A stretch of DNA of 64,000 nt from Pycnopodia helianthoides. Lineage: Eukaryota; Echinodermata; Asteroidea; Forcipulatida; Asteriidae. This document shows, one piece after another, positions 44,000-54,706 of this stretch. Where the stretch lies: assembly GCA_032158295.1 (NCBI GenBank), contig JASTWB010000055.1:25441-89440 (forward strand). The letters run 5' to 3'. Position numbers and translations under genes: made by a program. Below the pieces are notes generated by a model. That model was not told the DNA's origin. It made no database searches and saw only the letters and a list, made by a program, of their open reading frames with translations. Each line of letters opens with the position of its first letter. Positions within the stretch are counted from its first letter, which is position 1.

Positions 44000-44220
44000 C
44001 CCTCCTACTGTCATTGACTCTTGGCAACATTTTCCAGTGAGTTGACCAACCATTTGAAACCGTTCGACTGCCAAGGTTGTGTACGGTGGCACAACTGTGC
44101 ACAGAACTAACTGTGTACTGTGTACAAGCATTCCCCCGTGGTATCATATTTCAGGCTGGCATAGTTGATCTATCATTCAAAACCACTTGAATGGTATTGA
44201 ATGGTCAGACAGCAAGAGGG
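44000..44220. mobile_element. 221-bp piggyBac-type MITE in FREP 3 intron 3
   Basis: Ends CCCTCCTACTGTC and (reverse) CCCTCTTGCTGTC, flanked by TTAA (43,996-43,999 and 44,221-44,224). Copies 2 and 4 have the unoccupied site with a single TTAA (24,868-24,871 and 60,372-60,375). TTAA plus a CCCT start is typical of piggyBac. No coding capacity. Confidence 0.9.
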
Positions 44221-44601
44221 TTAATAAAAACAAAGTTAAAATCATCAGAATTTGTGATTTAGTTTTTTTTTCTATTCCGGTTCAAGGACCAATATTTAGC
44301 CATATTTACCCATATTACCCATATTTAATTAATAATGCATAGTTGCAGGAACCATACTATGGGCTTTTAAAATTAATATCACCATAAATAGGAATACTTT
44401 TGTGAGTGGTTGGTTTTATACATTGCATTATGTTGGTTTTCTTGGGCGTACCAGCTACCTTAAAGTTAATAATTGCATTAGATCGCCTAGCCAATACAGT
44501 CAATCAAAAGTCTTGTGTAAACCGTGATAAGATTGATTGATTGATCTGCAAACTGGGTATAAGTTAGTTTCTGTAGAATGAAATTCAAGTAATGGTCTTA
44601 C

Positions 44602-44864
44602 CAGCTGTTCCTGAATATGTTCCCAATGCCAGCCTGTAGTTATCACTTGCATCCCCAATGCGAAAAAGGTCATAGATGGCATAAGCGGTATTGCCCTTGA
44701 AGTGGAAGAGGTCAATGCGTAGTTCATACTCGCCCTGAGCGGTAAGATTGGCCAAGTTATCGTTGCCTAACCAAAACTCTCCCTCTAGATCTCCAAAGCC
44801 TTGACTGTAGTGAGCACTAGTCAAAATAGAAGTCAACACTGCCGTCTATGCGCCTCTGGAATAC
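44602..44864 (-). pseudogene. FREP copy 3 exon 3, +1 with TAG
   Basis: 263 bases; plus-strand GAGCACTAGTC replaces GAGCAAAGTC, the same change as copy 1. Rest conserved, donor intact. Confidence 0.85.
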
Positions 44865-45236
44865 CTGTTAGTTTCCAGTATTAAAAGATATCCAGAAAAA
44901 AATATGGGTAAAAACAATGAATGGATAGTATATTGACCCTTAAGACCCTGTTCCTTTCTGTAAAATTCTCACCAAACACCCAAACAATGCTAAGTTTGTT
45001 GATTTTTTATTAAAGTAACATATATTTTTGAAGATAAGATACCAAACAAAATTTCTGTTTCTACTTTAGAAGGTTGATTGTATGTCAACATAGTCATTTC
45101 AAAACATAGCTCTTTGGGTGAAAAGCAGGTCAAGTTATTACTCAGGTGGGGTTTGAACCCATGACCTTTGTCATTCTAGAAGATGTCATGCATCGGCAAT
45201 AAAGAATATTTAAGTTAGTCCTATCAGATGTCTTAC

Positions 45237-45282
45237 TGTCCATCCTAAACCACTTTGGCCACTTTCAAGACACCAGTCACAG
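45237..45282 (-). pseudogene. relic duplicate of exon 2 end, copy 3
   Basis: Same as 9,417-9,462: GGATGGACA then GTAAGA. Confidence 0.5.
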
Positions 45283-45380
45283 ATCGTACATGTGAAATGG
45301 TAATTTTGCGTAATTTTTAGTTGCTTAGCTACTTATGTTATACTTAAGCAGCTCTACGAAATTGGGCCCTGATGTCTTAC

Positions 45381-45759
45381 CGTCCATCCTACACCACTTG
45401 AGTCAATGTCACAGTACACCTCAAAACTCCAGCCAGAAAGTGAAGGTTGGATGGTTATCACACCATTTTGTGTCTCTCTCAATTTGGAAGCCTCTGTACA
45501 ATCTGTTGGAACTTTATCTAGGAAATAGTTAAAAATACTTTTAAATAAAAATGAGTTCCATTTCTAACTGTTACATTGTTACTGACATACAAGAGTTTTT
45601 CAAAATGAACTTTACAAACATCTACCAAAGACTGTGGCAGTCTGCCAAGGACAAAGGCAGATGTAGGAATTGATGCAGCTGGTGCCCCCATACCCCCATC
45701 CTTATTTCTGCCAACATAAAACATATAAAAGTGAACGGGAAATAAATTAAAATTTATAA
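45381..45759 (-). pseudogene. FREP copy 3 exon 2, +2 frameshift
   Basis: 379 bases with the phase-fitting acceptor against 377 in copy 2. The extra bases lie in plus-strand AAATAGTTAAAAATAC (about 45,525-45,540). FReD part after the lesion is otherwise conserved. Confidence 0.8.
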
Positions 45760-46112
45760 CTTTTAATAGGGAAATAAATAAATAAATAAATAACGATAAT
45801 ATTGCGATGAACTTAGTACTATTTAGTTTCATTCTGCACTTTCTGATTTCTGCAAAGTAAAATCCACAGGCATCTCTGATTGGATTCAACCCACAAGTTT
45901 GTGCATTCTGCAGCCTTTTTTTGTAGTTGCCACAAGACCGAGCTCATTTTAGGCTGGTTCAGCAATCTAGAGATTAAGACATTTAAGGTATTCTAGCAAA
46001 GGCAAATATGAACAGATAAAATGAAAATAACACATTTAAAACATTTTCTAAATTAGATTGTTAGAAAAAGTAAAACTGATAATTCAGTGAAACTTTTCAG
46101 TGAAAGATGTAC

Positions 46113-46374
46113 CTGTTTGATTCCTGATCACAGTTGTGAGTGCGTTTAGCTGCTTCTTGATGATTTCTAGCTCTGACTCAATCTTTGCATTAAATGCAGC
46201 TTTTTCCAGCATTTCTTCAATTGCTGAACAGTTACAGCCAGGGGTTGTAGTAGTGGATGGATTGATATTGACTTGTCTCTGGCAGATGAAGTTCTCTGGC
46301 TCTTCAAGTTTTGCTTTTGTGGAAATCACAGCCCCCAAAATGACTTGAGCTATGATTAGATAAGAAAAGGCCAT
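46113..46374 (-). CDS. FREP copy 3 exon 1
   Basis: Intact 262 bases; signal peptide MAFSYLIIAQVILGAVISTK, coiled coil with KAAFNAKIESELEIIKKQLN, donor GTACAT. Confidence 0.85.
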
Positions 46375-46444
46375 TTCTGACTTGTGTGGCTCAACGATGT
46401 TATGGTAGAAGATCTAACTCAAGGTTGATGAGGAAAGTGTGAAC

Positions 46445-46454
46445 CCTTTTTATA
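46445..46454 (-). promoter_or_regulatory. TATA box of FREP copy 3, brought close to the ATG
   Basis: TATAAAAAGG with CCAAT at about 46,494-46,500. Only about 70 bases separate it from the ATG because of the 42-base deletion. Confidence 0.65.
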
Positions 46455-46649
46455 CTTAACTGCTGGTTGGTGGTGACATGTTTTATGGGATCTGATTGGT
46501 TGAACAATAAAGCAGTGATTGCAGGTGATGATTCATCTGAAACTTGGCAATGTCAGCCTTTTATTTTAACATTAAAGGGGCTTGTTTGAGGAATGGTGTT
46601 GAATCTCCTACCATACCTTTATACTTTTTTAGAGACTTGTTTTCTCTTA

Positions 46650-46795
46650 CTAGGCATTGAGCCAAAAGGAGCCAAAAGCTGACAACCTGGCACAAAGCCA
46701 AACCCTTTTCTTTCTTTTTTTACAATTGAGCAGATGGCACTGTCTAAATCAGTTCAACTGGCTCTACTAATTGAAAAAGCTTTTCAAGTCCATAA
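46650..46795. repeat. dispersed repeat, copy of 16,490-16,680
   Basis: ACTAGGCATTGAGCC to AAAAAGCTTTTCAAGTCC, breaking at the start of a MITE family 2 copy. Confidence 0.6.
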
Positions 46796-47145
46796 ACAAA
46801 ACAGTTGCTGGCAGTGTAAGCACTTTATGTAATCCACCATATACATAAACTGACAAACCAGTAGATGTTTGAGATCGATCGGCCATCTGGGTCACGAGAA
46901 AATAGTGAAAAACCGATTACACATTTGCATGAAAATCATATAGATTCAACAAATGAATAAAACGCTCACTGAGCGATAAACTCCAATCGGAAAATTAATT
47001 TATTCATTTCTCATTTCAGACAGAAATATTTTAAGGGATGTTTTCTACTATCATCATCATTAGACCGTGTAAGTTTTATGTAAATCTGTGATCAAAAAGT
47101 ATATTTTACAAGTTTTTTCTTACCAATTCTGTAATGTTCCTTTAA
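46795..47145 (-). mobile_element. TTAA MITE family 2, left end truncated
   Basis: Uninterrupted body, used as the pre-insertion reference for the 1,158-bp element at 29,453. Ends CAATTCTGTAATGTTCCTTTAA. Confidence 0.75.
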
Positions 47146-47149
47146 GGGT

Positions 47150-48135
47150 CATGCTTTATCATCTGTTATTGTAATGAAGAAACCATTCTTGGAATATTCT
47201 TGGAATAAAGGATGTGTTTCTCTTACTAGGCATGGAGCCAAAAGGAGCCAAAAGGTGACAAAGCCAACCTTTTTTAAACAATTGACCAGATGGCGCTGTC
47301 TAAATCAGTTCAACTGGCTCTACTAATTGAAAAAGCTTTTCAAGTCCATTTTGATTTGGTTTATAGACTCCCTCCATTTGTACAAACTATCATTTCTAAT
47401 TGTGTTCTGTGAACCAGTTTGTGAGACACAAACTTGTCACTTGTGGACAGCTTAGACTCCTAATGCAATATTTCAGGACTAAATTTACCAATTATTGTTT
47501 TTCTTGTAGGGCCAGTACATCACTTTTCTCGAAATAAATCCTCCAGAGATTTATTTCCACCTGTAATACTGTCAAAGTCTGACATTTTGTATTTGAAGAA
47601 CCCAAAATGAGAATTGGTAATTTTGATAGTTACAATCACCAATTCAGACATCCAAAAACTCAGGATTGTGATGAGTTATCATTTTAGTTGGGAATGTTTG
47701 TTCATCATTCTTTCAGCCATTTTGTTAGGTAAGACTGAATTTACACTGGTCTACTGTAAACCTCACCCCCTGCAGGAGTAATTTTTAGTTTGGAATGTTT
47801 GTTCATTGTTTTTCCAACCATTTTGTTAGGTTAGACTGAAATTACACAAGTTTACTTAGAAACTCGGTCCCCTTCAGGGATGATTTAGGTTGAGAATGTT
47901 TGTCTAGCCATCATATTAGGTTAGACTGAAATTCAACCTTTCAACTTTAAAACTCAACCCCTCAGTGTTCATTTTAGTTTATAAGGTTTGTTCATCGTTC
48001 TGCAAGCCATCATAATACTTAAGATTGAAATTAAACAAGTTTACTTTAAAACCTAACCCCCTTCAGGAAAGATTTAAGTTGGGAATGTTTGTCTAGCCAT
48101 CATATTAGGTTAGATTGAAATTAAACAAGCTTGCT
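47150..48135. repeat. flank of unit D: dispersed repeat and 90-100 bp tandem array
   Basis: 47,150-47,690 matches 16,440-16,955 and 47,690-48,135 matches the array at 16,955-17,345. No gene seen. TTAA at 48,074-48,077 is the unoccupied counterpart of the MITE at 17,347. Confidence 0.7.
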
Positions 48136-48511
48136 TTAAAGGCACATTACAGAATTGGTAATTGTAAAATATACTTTTGATCACAGATTTACATAAAACT
48201 TACACGGTCTAATGATGATGATAGTAGAAAACATCCCTAGAAATATTTCTGGCTGAAATGCCATATTTGATGAGAAATAAATCAAACTAATTTCCGATTG
48301 GAGTTTATCGCTCATGAGCATTTTATTCATGCATTGTATAACACATGCAAATTTGTAATCGGTTTTGCACTATTTTCTCGTGACCCAGATGGCCGATCGA
48401 TCTCAAACTTCTACAGGTTTGTCAGGTTATGTATATGGTGGATTATATAAAGTGCTTACACTGCCAGCAACTGTTGTGTTAGCAAAAACCCATTCTGTAA
48501 TGTTCCTTTAA
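48136..48511 (+). mobile_element. TTAA MITE family 2, complete reference copy
   Basis: Ends AGGCACATTACAGAATTGG and (reverse) AGGAACATTACAGAATGGG; TTAA on both sides (48,136-48,139 and 48,508-48,511). The unoccupied site in the other array is TTAA at 17,316-17,319. Confidence 0.88.
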
Positions 48512-48536
48512 AACCTAACCCCTTCAGGAAAGATTT

Positions 48537-48727
48537 AAAGACACTGGACACCTTTGGTAATTGTCAAAGACCACTTCACACTTCACACTTCATGTATCTC
48601 AACATATGCAACAAATAACAAACATGTGAAAATTTAAACTCAATTGGTCGTCGAATTTGCGAGATAATAATGGAAGAAAAAACACCCTTGTCATACGGAG
48701 TTGTTTGCTTTCAGATGCTTGATTTCA
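48537..48727 (+). mobile_element. TTAA MITE family 1, 3'-truncated copy (unit D)
   Basis: Same truncation as 34,197-34,382, showing duplication after truncation. Confidence 0.75.
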
Positions 48728-49420
48728 AAATCACAGAAAATTTCGGGTTTATGTCGCAAACACACTGAAATTGGATGGTATGCAAGTATTTTAGCTTATT
48801 ATTGTTGAATTTTTCTGTCACTAGAAATAACAGTGTTCCTCTAATTTGTCTAACTTGTCAACTTACTTTGTGTGCAGCTTCTCAGATATTTTACAGATTG
48901 AAGTAACATCCGGTGGTACCATTAGGTTTACCCCTACTAACTACAAAGTAGTGCCCCTTTTTACTCATAGGGTCGGTAATGTTTTTCCTAACATAACCAC
49001 ATAATACTCTGTATTATATACCTTGCACACAGATCCTTGTAAATTAGTTTGTGTCATCCTTTATTTTGTTATTATTATTTTGCCGTGTATGCTGCTGCAG
49101 CGCTCCAAAATTTAACATAGGAGTCCTATATTGATAATGGAAGGTACTTTGCAGGGTTGTGTTCAAAAATAATTGTTCCTCACCAATCATTTTCCTTGTC
49201 CAAACGAGTTAACTCGTTGGCTGCCGGTCATAGATAGTAGGCCGTTCCCATTTGCCAAGTGCGGTGCGCATGGGCGCATACCAAATAGGTACTACACAAA
49301 ATAAAAACTGAACATACACATTCTAAGGACGTATGTCCTCACTATTGCCAGAAGCATATTTGTTGCTCGCTCAGTGATGCCAGTGTATTCAATGAACAAT
49401 ACAAAGCCCTTTCATTCTCT

Positions 49421-49993
49421 ATGAGTATACTTGTAGTGGCAGAATCCGTTACACCCGTTACTACGAATATACTCATCGGCGGCAGTCAGTGTGTTAAGGT
49501 TATTATGGTTATTATTGATTGCTGCGAAATTTTTGCACAGGTTCCAGATTCTCTGACTCTACAAAGCATGTTTTGGTCAAATTATAAGCTTCATATCACA
49601 TACAAAGGCCTCCTGGGCATTGCTCCAAGTAGTGCAATAACATTCATCAGTCAGCTCTATCCTGGATCCATGTCTGACAGGGAAATAGTCATCAGAAGTA
49701 GGTTTCTTGACCCAAAACTGTTTGCTAAAGATGATGATGTAATGGCTGACCGTGGTTTTACTATTGAGGATCTACTGAAGCCAATGGGTGTAAAACTAAA
49801 CATCCCTGCTTTTCTAGAAGGGAGAGGGCAGTTTGAAATTGAAGAAACCATTGAAACACAACAAATTGCAGCAGAGAGAATTCATGTGGAAAGGGCAATC
49901 AACAAAGTTAAAAGATTTCGAATTTTGACAGCCCTATTTCTCTTACTATGCATGGGTCAATCAACCAAATTTGGACAGTTTGCTGTTTATTGA
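49421..49993 (+). pseudogene. ISL2EU-type DDE transposase (DDE_Tnp_4), longest frame (unit D)
   Basis: 190-codon open frame. Contains MVIIDCCEIF (first Asp), YKLHITYKGLLGIAP, FISQLYPGSMSDREIV, DDVMADRGFTIEDLL (second Asp), LNIPAFLEG and AAERIHVERAINKVKRF (Glu): a complete DDE triad of the DDE_Tnp_4 family. After KRFRIL the frame shifts by one base relative to unit C (about 49,922), so the last part (MHGSINQIW in the other frame) is misread. The N-terminal DNA-binding region is not visible upstream, and the ATG used is only the first in frame. Converges on the YqaJ gene. Confidence 0.85.
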
Positions 49994-49994
49994 C

Positions 49995-50535
49995 TAATTG
50001 CTTCAATCCAGTCATTTCTATGTAATGAGTAAGATTGAGCAGTAACACTTCATATATACAAGTGAAAGAACCCATGGAGACATGTTAGTTATCTGGTAGA
50101 CTAGACAATTTAAGAAGAATGAATGTACAAAAATACAGCAGTTGGATTGTGTTTATTTTTATTCTCCAGATGATGATTCAACATGATTTTCGTTTAAAAT
50201 ATTGTTGTGTACAAACATTCACTTTACTTTAAGTTTCCCCCATAAATATGTTCATCGAAGAGCAGGTCGTTTTTATACAAGTATGGGCAGATTTATCGGT
50301 TACTCAAATTACATTTATAAACATAAATAAATTACATTTATATTTCAGTCATAACTTTTGGAATGGCATTAAGAATGGGCTCAATGTCTTAAACATTAGT
50401 AACCTTGGAATTGTCCCTAAATACGGTAACTGCACATGTATTTATTGACTTTTTGAGACGGCACCTTGGAAATGTTCACAAGCTACTTTCAAGTACAACT
50501 CAAAATAAACTTGTGACAATTTTTCAAACAGAATA
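49995..50535. other. intergenic part of the ISL2EU element (unit D)
   Basis: AT-rich; counterpart of 35,600-35,985 with small indels. No gene. Confidence 0.5.
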
Positions 50536-50537
50536 TT

Positions 50538-51775
50538 TCAGAATTTTGAGTCAAATGGTATCCGTTGTATTATTAACCCTTTGTGTGTGTAGACTACAAA
50601 GTCACACCATTCTGCTCCAGTCAATGCCATTAGACCCTGCACTTGGGTATAGTAAGAATTGTCTTTTTTAATTGAAACCTCACCACCTTCATTTTTGCAG
50701 CAAAAATTTGGATCATTGCATCCTATAAGTGGATCATCATCCTTATGCTTTTCTGGGCATTTTACTTCAAGAATTCCGAATGGAATTTGTGCCAAATAGT
50801 CAACCACCTTTTGGTCAGGTGATGCACCCAACCAAAATGCATTTTTATCAATTACAAGACCGCATTTCTCCAACCGCACAGCATGGCCAGAACCATTCAT
50901 GTAACATGAAAATTTGTTTGCAGCAACTGGTTCAAAATCATTCCCATCATTCCAATTTTTTTTTCTTCAGAAAGTCTGAAATGGTTGTTTTTTTACTCCC
51001 AGGCAATAAACCTTTGGCAAATTCAGTGTCCAACTTTTTTCAAATAAAAATTCCTTGAAATTTTGAAGCAGTGAACCTGTAATTGCGGTATTTGAACCAG
51101 TCAGTACAAGAACTTTGGTCTCTTGTGTCTAATTCTACTTTGGCTACATCAATGTGTTGCATGAAGGACTAAAATGTTGTTTCTGATTGTAAAGTTAGGA
51201 CATAATTGACACTGACTGAATAGATGGGCACAGTTGATAAAGGAAATAGTGGATACACACTAAGGTTCCTCTGTAAAGTTGGTGCAGGCCCAAATCTAGT
51301 TCTTTTGTAAACTGTTTTTTCATCCTCTTTTTGAACGATGTAAGAAAAAATGTATTCCAGCTGAAATTTCCCTTAGGGTATTTTGAAATGTCTTGAAACT
51401 TTCATTATCATTGATCCTGCTGTAAGTAGCTCTTCCATCATACAAAGTGGATTCTATGCCATGGCCTGTGCTCAACTTGTCAACCTTAAGGCGTTTTATC
51501 CATAACATCCATAACAGGTTGTTTTACGATTTTTCCTTTGGATCGTGGCATCACCCACTGGCTAAGTTTGGAAGTGCATGCCACTTCTTGCGGAACAACT
51601 TTCATAGCATGGAGGTGATATTTAGCTAGCTCCAAAAGTAAGGCATACATATGATTACAGACCCCTCAGCGTCCAGCTGGACAGTCACAATGTGCATATG
51701 CAACTTTACAGCCCAACAATCATGCTTGTATCATCAAAGGCACAATCCCATCACCCTTCTGACCTCCCAGCTAAC
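50538..51775 (-). pseudogene. ISL2EU accessory SWIM/YqaJ protein (unit D, first copy)
   Basis: YqaJ core in frame at 50,900-50,538 with WLGASPDQK, FGILEVKCPEKH and YYTQVQGLMALTG (Gln kept). Upstream linker frames are shorter than in unit C: about 35 codons are missing near 51,285 and a stop follows the FFL motif. SWIM region at about 51,520-51,770 ends at CCCAGCTAAC. Confidence 0.78.
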
Positions 51776-52015
51776 CCAAAAATACGCTAACATTCCAGCA
51801 ACGTCTTTAAAAAATATTGCGAGAACGTTGTTGCATCTGTACATTTTTTGTCGTGGCAAGGTTGATGTGTAACATTGTGACAACGAATTTGTGTGGACTC
51901 TTCTTAATGTTGTGAAAATTTTGTCTCTAGCGTTGTAAGCCAACGTCCAAACTACATCCAAAAATAACCTTCTTACAACGTCATAATATGTTGTAAAGTA
52001 ACGGTTATGCAACGT
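51775..52015. repeat. ACGTTG-rich repeat (unit D, first block)
   Basis: Begins CCCAGCTAAC, lacks part of the block found elsewhere, then AATTAATTTGAGTAATTAATT and the A/B-type spacer. Confidence 0.6.
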
Positions 52016-52304
52016 TAATTAATTTGAGTAATTAATTAAGTTCTTAACTATAGTTCTTATCAGTTATGTTACTTACATTTAATTTAAGATACCAATAACT
52101 AAATACATACTACAGTCACTACGACCCATACATCATATACTTCCTTATACACTCCATGTCTTATATTTATATTGTCCAGGATCCACAGCCTTCCTATAGT
52201 CATGGTTAACATCTTTTATCAAACTGTTTACTTTTTAATTCACGTGATTTAGTTACAAATGGTTTGTTCCTACAATGTCTCAATTTTATACGTTAACGTT
52301 CCAG

Positions 52305-52765
52305 CAAACTGTTTTTTCATCCTCTTTTTCAACGATTAAGAAAAATGTATTCCAGCTGAAATTTCCCTTAGGGTATTTTGAAATGTCTTCAAACTTTCAT
52401 TATCATTGATCCTGCTGTGAGTAGCTCTTGCATCATACAAAGTGGATTCTATGCCACGGCCTGTGCTCAACTGGTCAACCTTAAGGCGTTTTATCCATAA
52501 CATCCATAACAGGTTGTTTTACGATTTTTCCTTTGGATCGTGGCATCACCCACTGGCTAAGTTTGGAAGTTCATGCCACTTTTTGCGGAACAACTTTCAT
52601 AGCATGGAGGTGATATTTAGCTAGTTCCAAAAGTAAGGCATACATATGATTACAGACCCCTCAGCGTCCAGCTGGACAGTCACAATGTGCATATGCAACT
52701 TTACAGCCCAACAATCATGCTTGTATCATCAAAGGCACAATCCCATCACCCTTCTGACCTCCCAG
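52305..52765 (-). pseudogene. duplicate of SWIM and linker part (unit D, second copy)
   Basis: Repeats 51,310-51,770 at a distance of about 995 bp, including the SWIM finger and the CCCAGCTAAC junction. A third, shorter copy follows at 53,380-53,590. Confidence 0.7.
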
Positions 52766-53160
52766 CTAACCCAAAAATGTTGCAAGAACGTTGTTTCAAT
52801 GTTAAGTTTTTGTTGTGGCAACGTTGATGTGTAATGTTGTGGCAACGAATTTGAGTGGACTCTCCTTAATGTTGTGACATCGTTGTCTCTAACGTTGTAA
52901 GCCAACGTCCATACCACATCCAAAATTAACCTTCTGACAACGTCACAATATGTTGTAAACTAACGTGCCTACAACGTCTCAATTTTATACGCTAACATTC
53001 CAGCAACGTCTTTAAAAAATAATGCGTGAACGTTGTTGCATCTGTACATTTTTTGTTGTGGCAACGTTGATGTGTAACGTTGTGACAACGAATTTGTGTG
53101 GACTCTTCTTAATGTGAAAATGCTACCTCTAACGTTGTAAGCCAACGTCCAAACTACGAT
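52765..53160. repeat. ACGTTG-rich repeat (unit D, second block)
   Basis: Two consecutive versions of the GTTGTGGCAACGTTGATGTG block, then the spacer resumes. Confidence 0.65.
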
Positions 53161-53379
53161 ACCAATAACTAAATACATACTACAGTCACTACGACCCATA
53201 CATCATATACTTCCTTATACACTCCATGTCTTATATTTATATTGTCCAGGATCCACAGCCTTCCTATAGCCATGGTTAACATCTTTTATCAAACTGTTTA
53301 CTTTTTAATTCACGTGATTTAGTTACAAATGTTTTGTTCCTACAATGTCTCAATTTTATACGTTAACGTTCCAGCAAAC

Positions 53380-53590
53380 TGTTTTTTCATCCTCTTTTTC
53401 AATGATGTAAGAAAAAGGTATTCCAGCTGAAATTTCCCTTAGGGTATTTTGAAATGTCTTCAAACTTTCATTATCATTGATCCTGCTGTGAGTAGCTCTT
53501 GCATCATACAAAGTGGATTCTATGCCACGGCATGTGCTCAACTGGTCAACCTTAAGGCGTTTTACCGACACATCAATAACAGGTTGTTTT
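53380..53590 (-). pseudogene. linker fragment of SWIM/YqaJ protein (unit D, third copy)
   Basis: FSYIIEKEDEK and STLYDARATHSRIN; no SWIM finger attached. Confidence 0.6.
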
Positions 53591-53689
53591 GCGATTTTTA
53601 TATTTATAGACGAATATATAAAAGAAAGTACAAAATCTTCACATGAATAACTAAATTCAATCAAATTGATCAAAGAAGAACCATACATT

Positions 53690-54600
53690 TCTAAGTCCCA
53701 CCCACTAAATTGCATTTTTGTCAACGTTGTCTCAAAGTTGGCACTGCATTAGCGTGATCTTCTTCATGTAGTTTCAGGATTTCAGGCATTTGATTGCTTC
53801 ACCTTAAAACACTTCAACGTAAGCAATGATTCTGACCATCAAACTTGTGCAATAACTATCAAGCAGACTAATTATGTAAAGAAAGTTCTACTTTAATTGT
53901 AGAGTAAACATGTAATTTTACTCCAAAAATGTAGGACCATAAAAACCTACTTGGTAAGAAGCACTGCAGATGTTGATAATGTAAAACATTTTGAGAAGCG
54001 ACTTCATTCTAAGGAATGTGGTTTGAGAGAAAGGGATTCATCAGTTTCAGGAAAAAATCGCAACCTTCAGGCAACTTTTCTAAATGAACTTCTGGGAGAT
54101 GTTAGGGAATCATACATTTTTTACAATGGTGCAACGTTGTACAAGGTATCCATTACATTATGTTGTTTTGATTTCTCTAGTTATTTTTGTTTTCATTAAT
54201 TATTAATGTCCTAATCAGTTCTTGATCTGTCTGAGTACATGCACATGTACATGTAAAACATAAGGTAAAAGTAAAACATTGTGTTTTTGCTATAAGTACC
54301 GGTAATGCTTGTTGACTTTACACATTGTATTTAAATCATCCGATTGGGACTGGAATTGCAGATTTCCAGTTTCGTGTTAAGAAAAGTTTTTGTAAATAAA
54401 AAAAACATCTTTCGCTTTTCATTGTTGCATTCCTAAAGAAATTGGTTACGGTTGAAGTGTTTTATTTTGTGTGCTTATATTTTGCCGATGGCGGTTAACG
54501 CATGTGTGTGCGTGTTTCTTTTTTACAGGCCTCATATTGCATATTGGTTCACTTAAGTAGGTGTTTAGAACAAATGAATAAACAGTACTTCCTGGCTTTC
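53690..54600. repeat. non-coding unit spacer (unit D)
   Basis: Counterpart of 3,060-4,010. An 82-codon plus-strand frame (53,951-54,199) is broken in the other units. No gene called. Confidence 0.55.
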
Positions 54601-54605
54601 TATTT

Positions 54606-54672
54606 TGGTACCCGGGTACCCGACCGGTATTCACTTCAGGTACGGGCCTAAGGGTACCCGGGCCTAAAACTA
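54606..54672. repeat. GC-rich minisatellite (unit D, short)
   Basis: TACCCGGGTACCCGACCGG and two CCTAAGGGTACCCGGG-type motifs, fewer than in the other units. Confidence 0.7.
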
Positions 54673-54706
54673 CCCGTTGATGCACAGCCTTAGCTTAGTC
54701 TGTTAG

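Larger units (their letters stand above)
43416..46374 (-). pseudogene. FREP copy 3: fibrinogen-related protein gene, disabled
   Basis: Exons E1 46,374-46,113, E2 45,759 (or 45,707)-45,381, E3 44,864-44,602, E4 43,669-43,416. Exons 1 and 4 are intact; signal peptide, coiled coil and FReD layout as in copy 2. Lesions: a net +2 bases in E2 at about 45,535 (frame ends soon after FYLKV) and a +1 insertion with TAG in E3 (about 44,818), the latter shared with copy 1. In addition, 42 bases present in copy 2 between TATA box and ATG are missing at 46,440/46,441, removing the expected transcription start. Intron 3 holds a 221-bp TTAA element. Confidence 0.85.

Noticed and set aside
44000..44150. 60-codon frame at 43,965-44,147
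   Set aside because: It lies mostly within the 221-bp piggyBac-type MITE and is absent from the other units.
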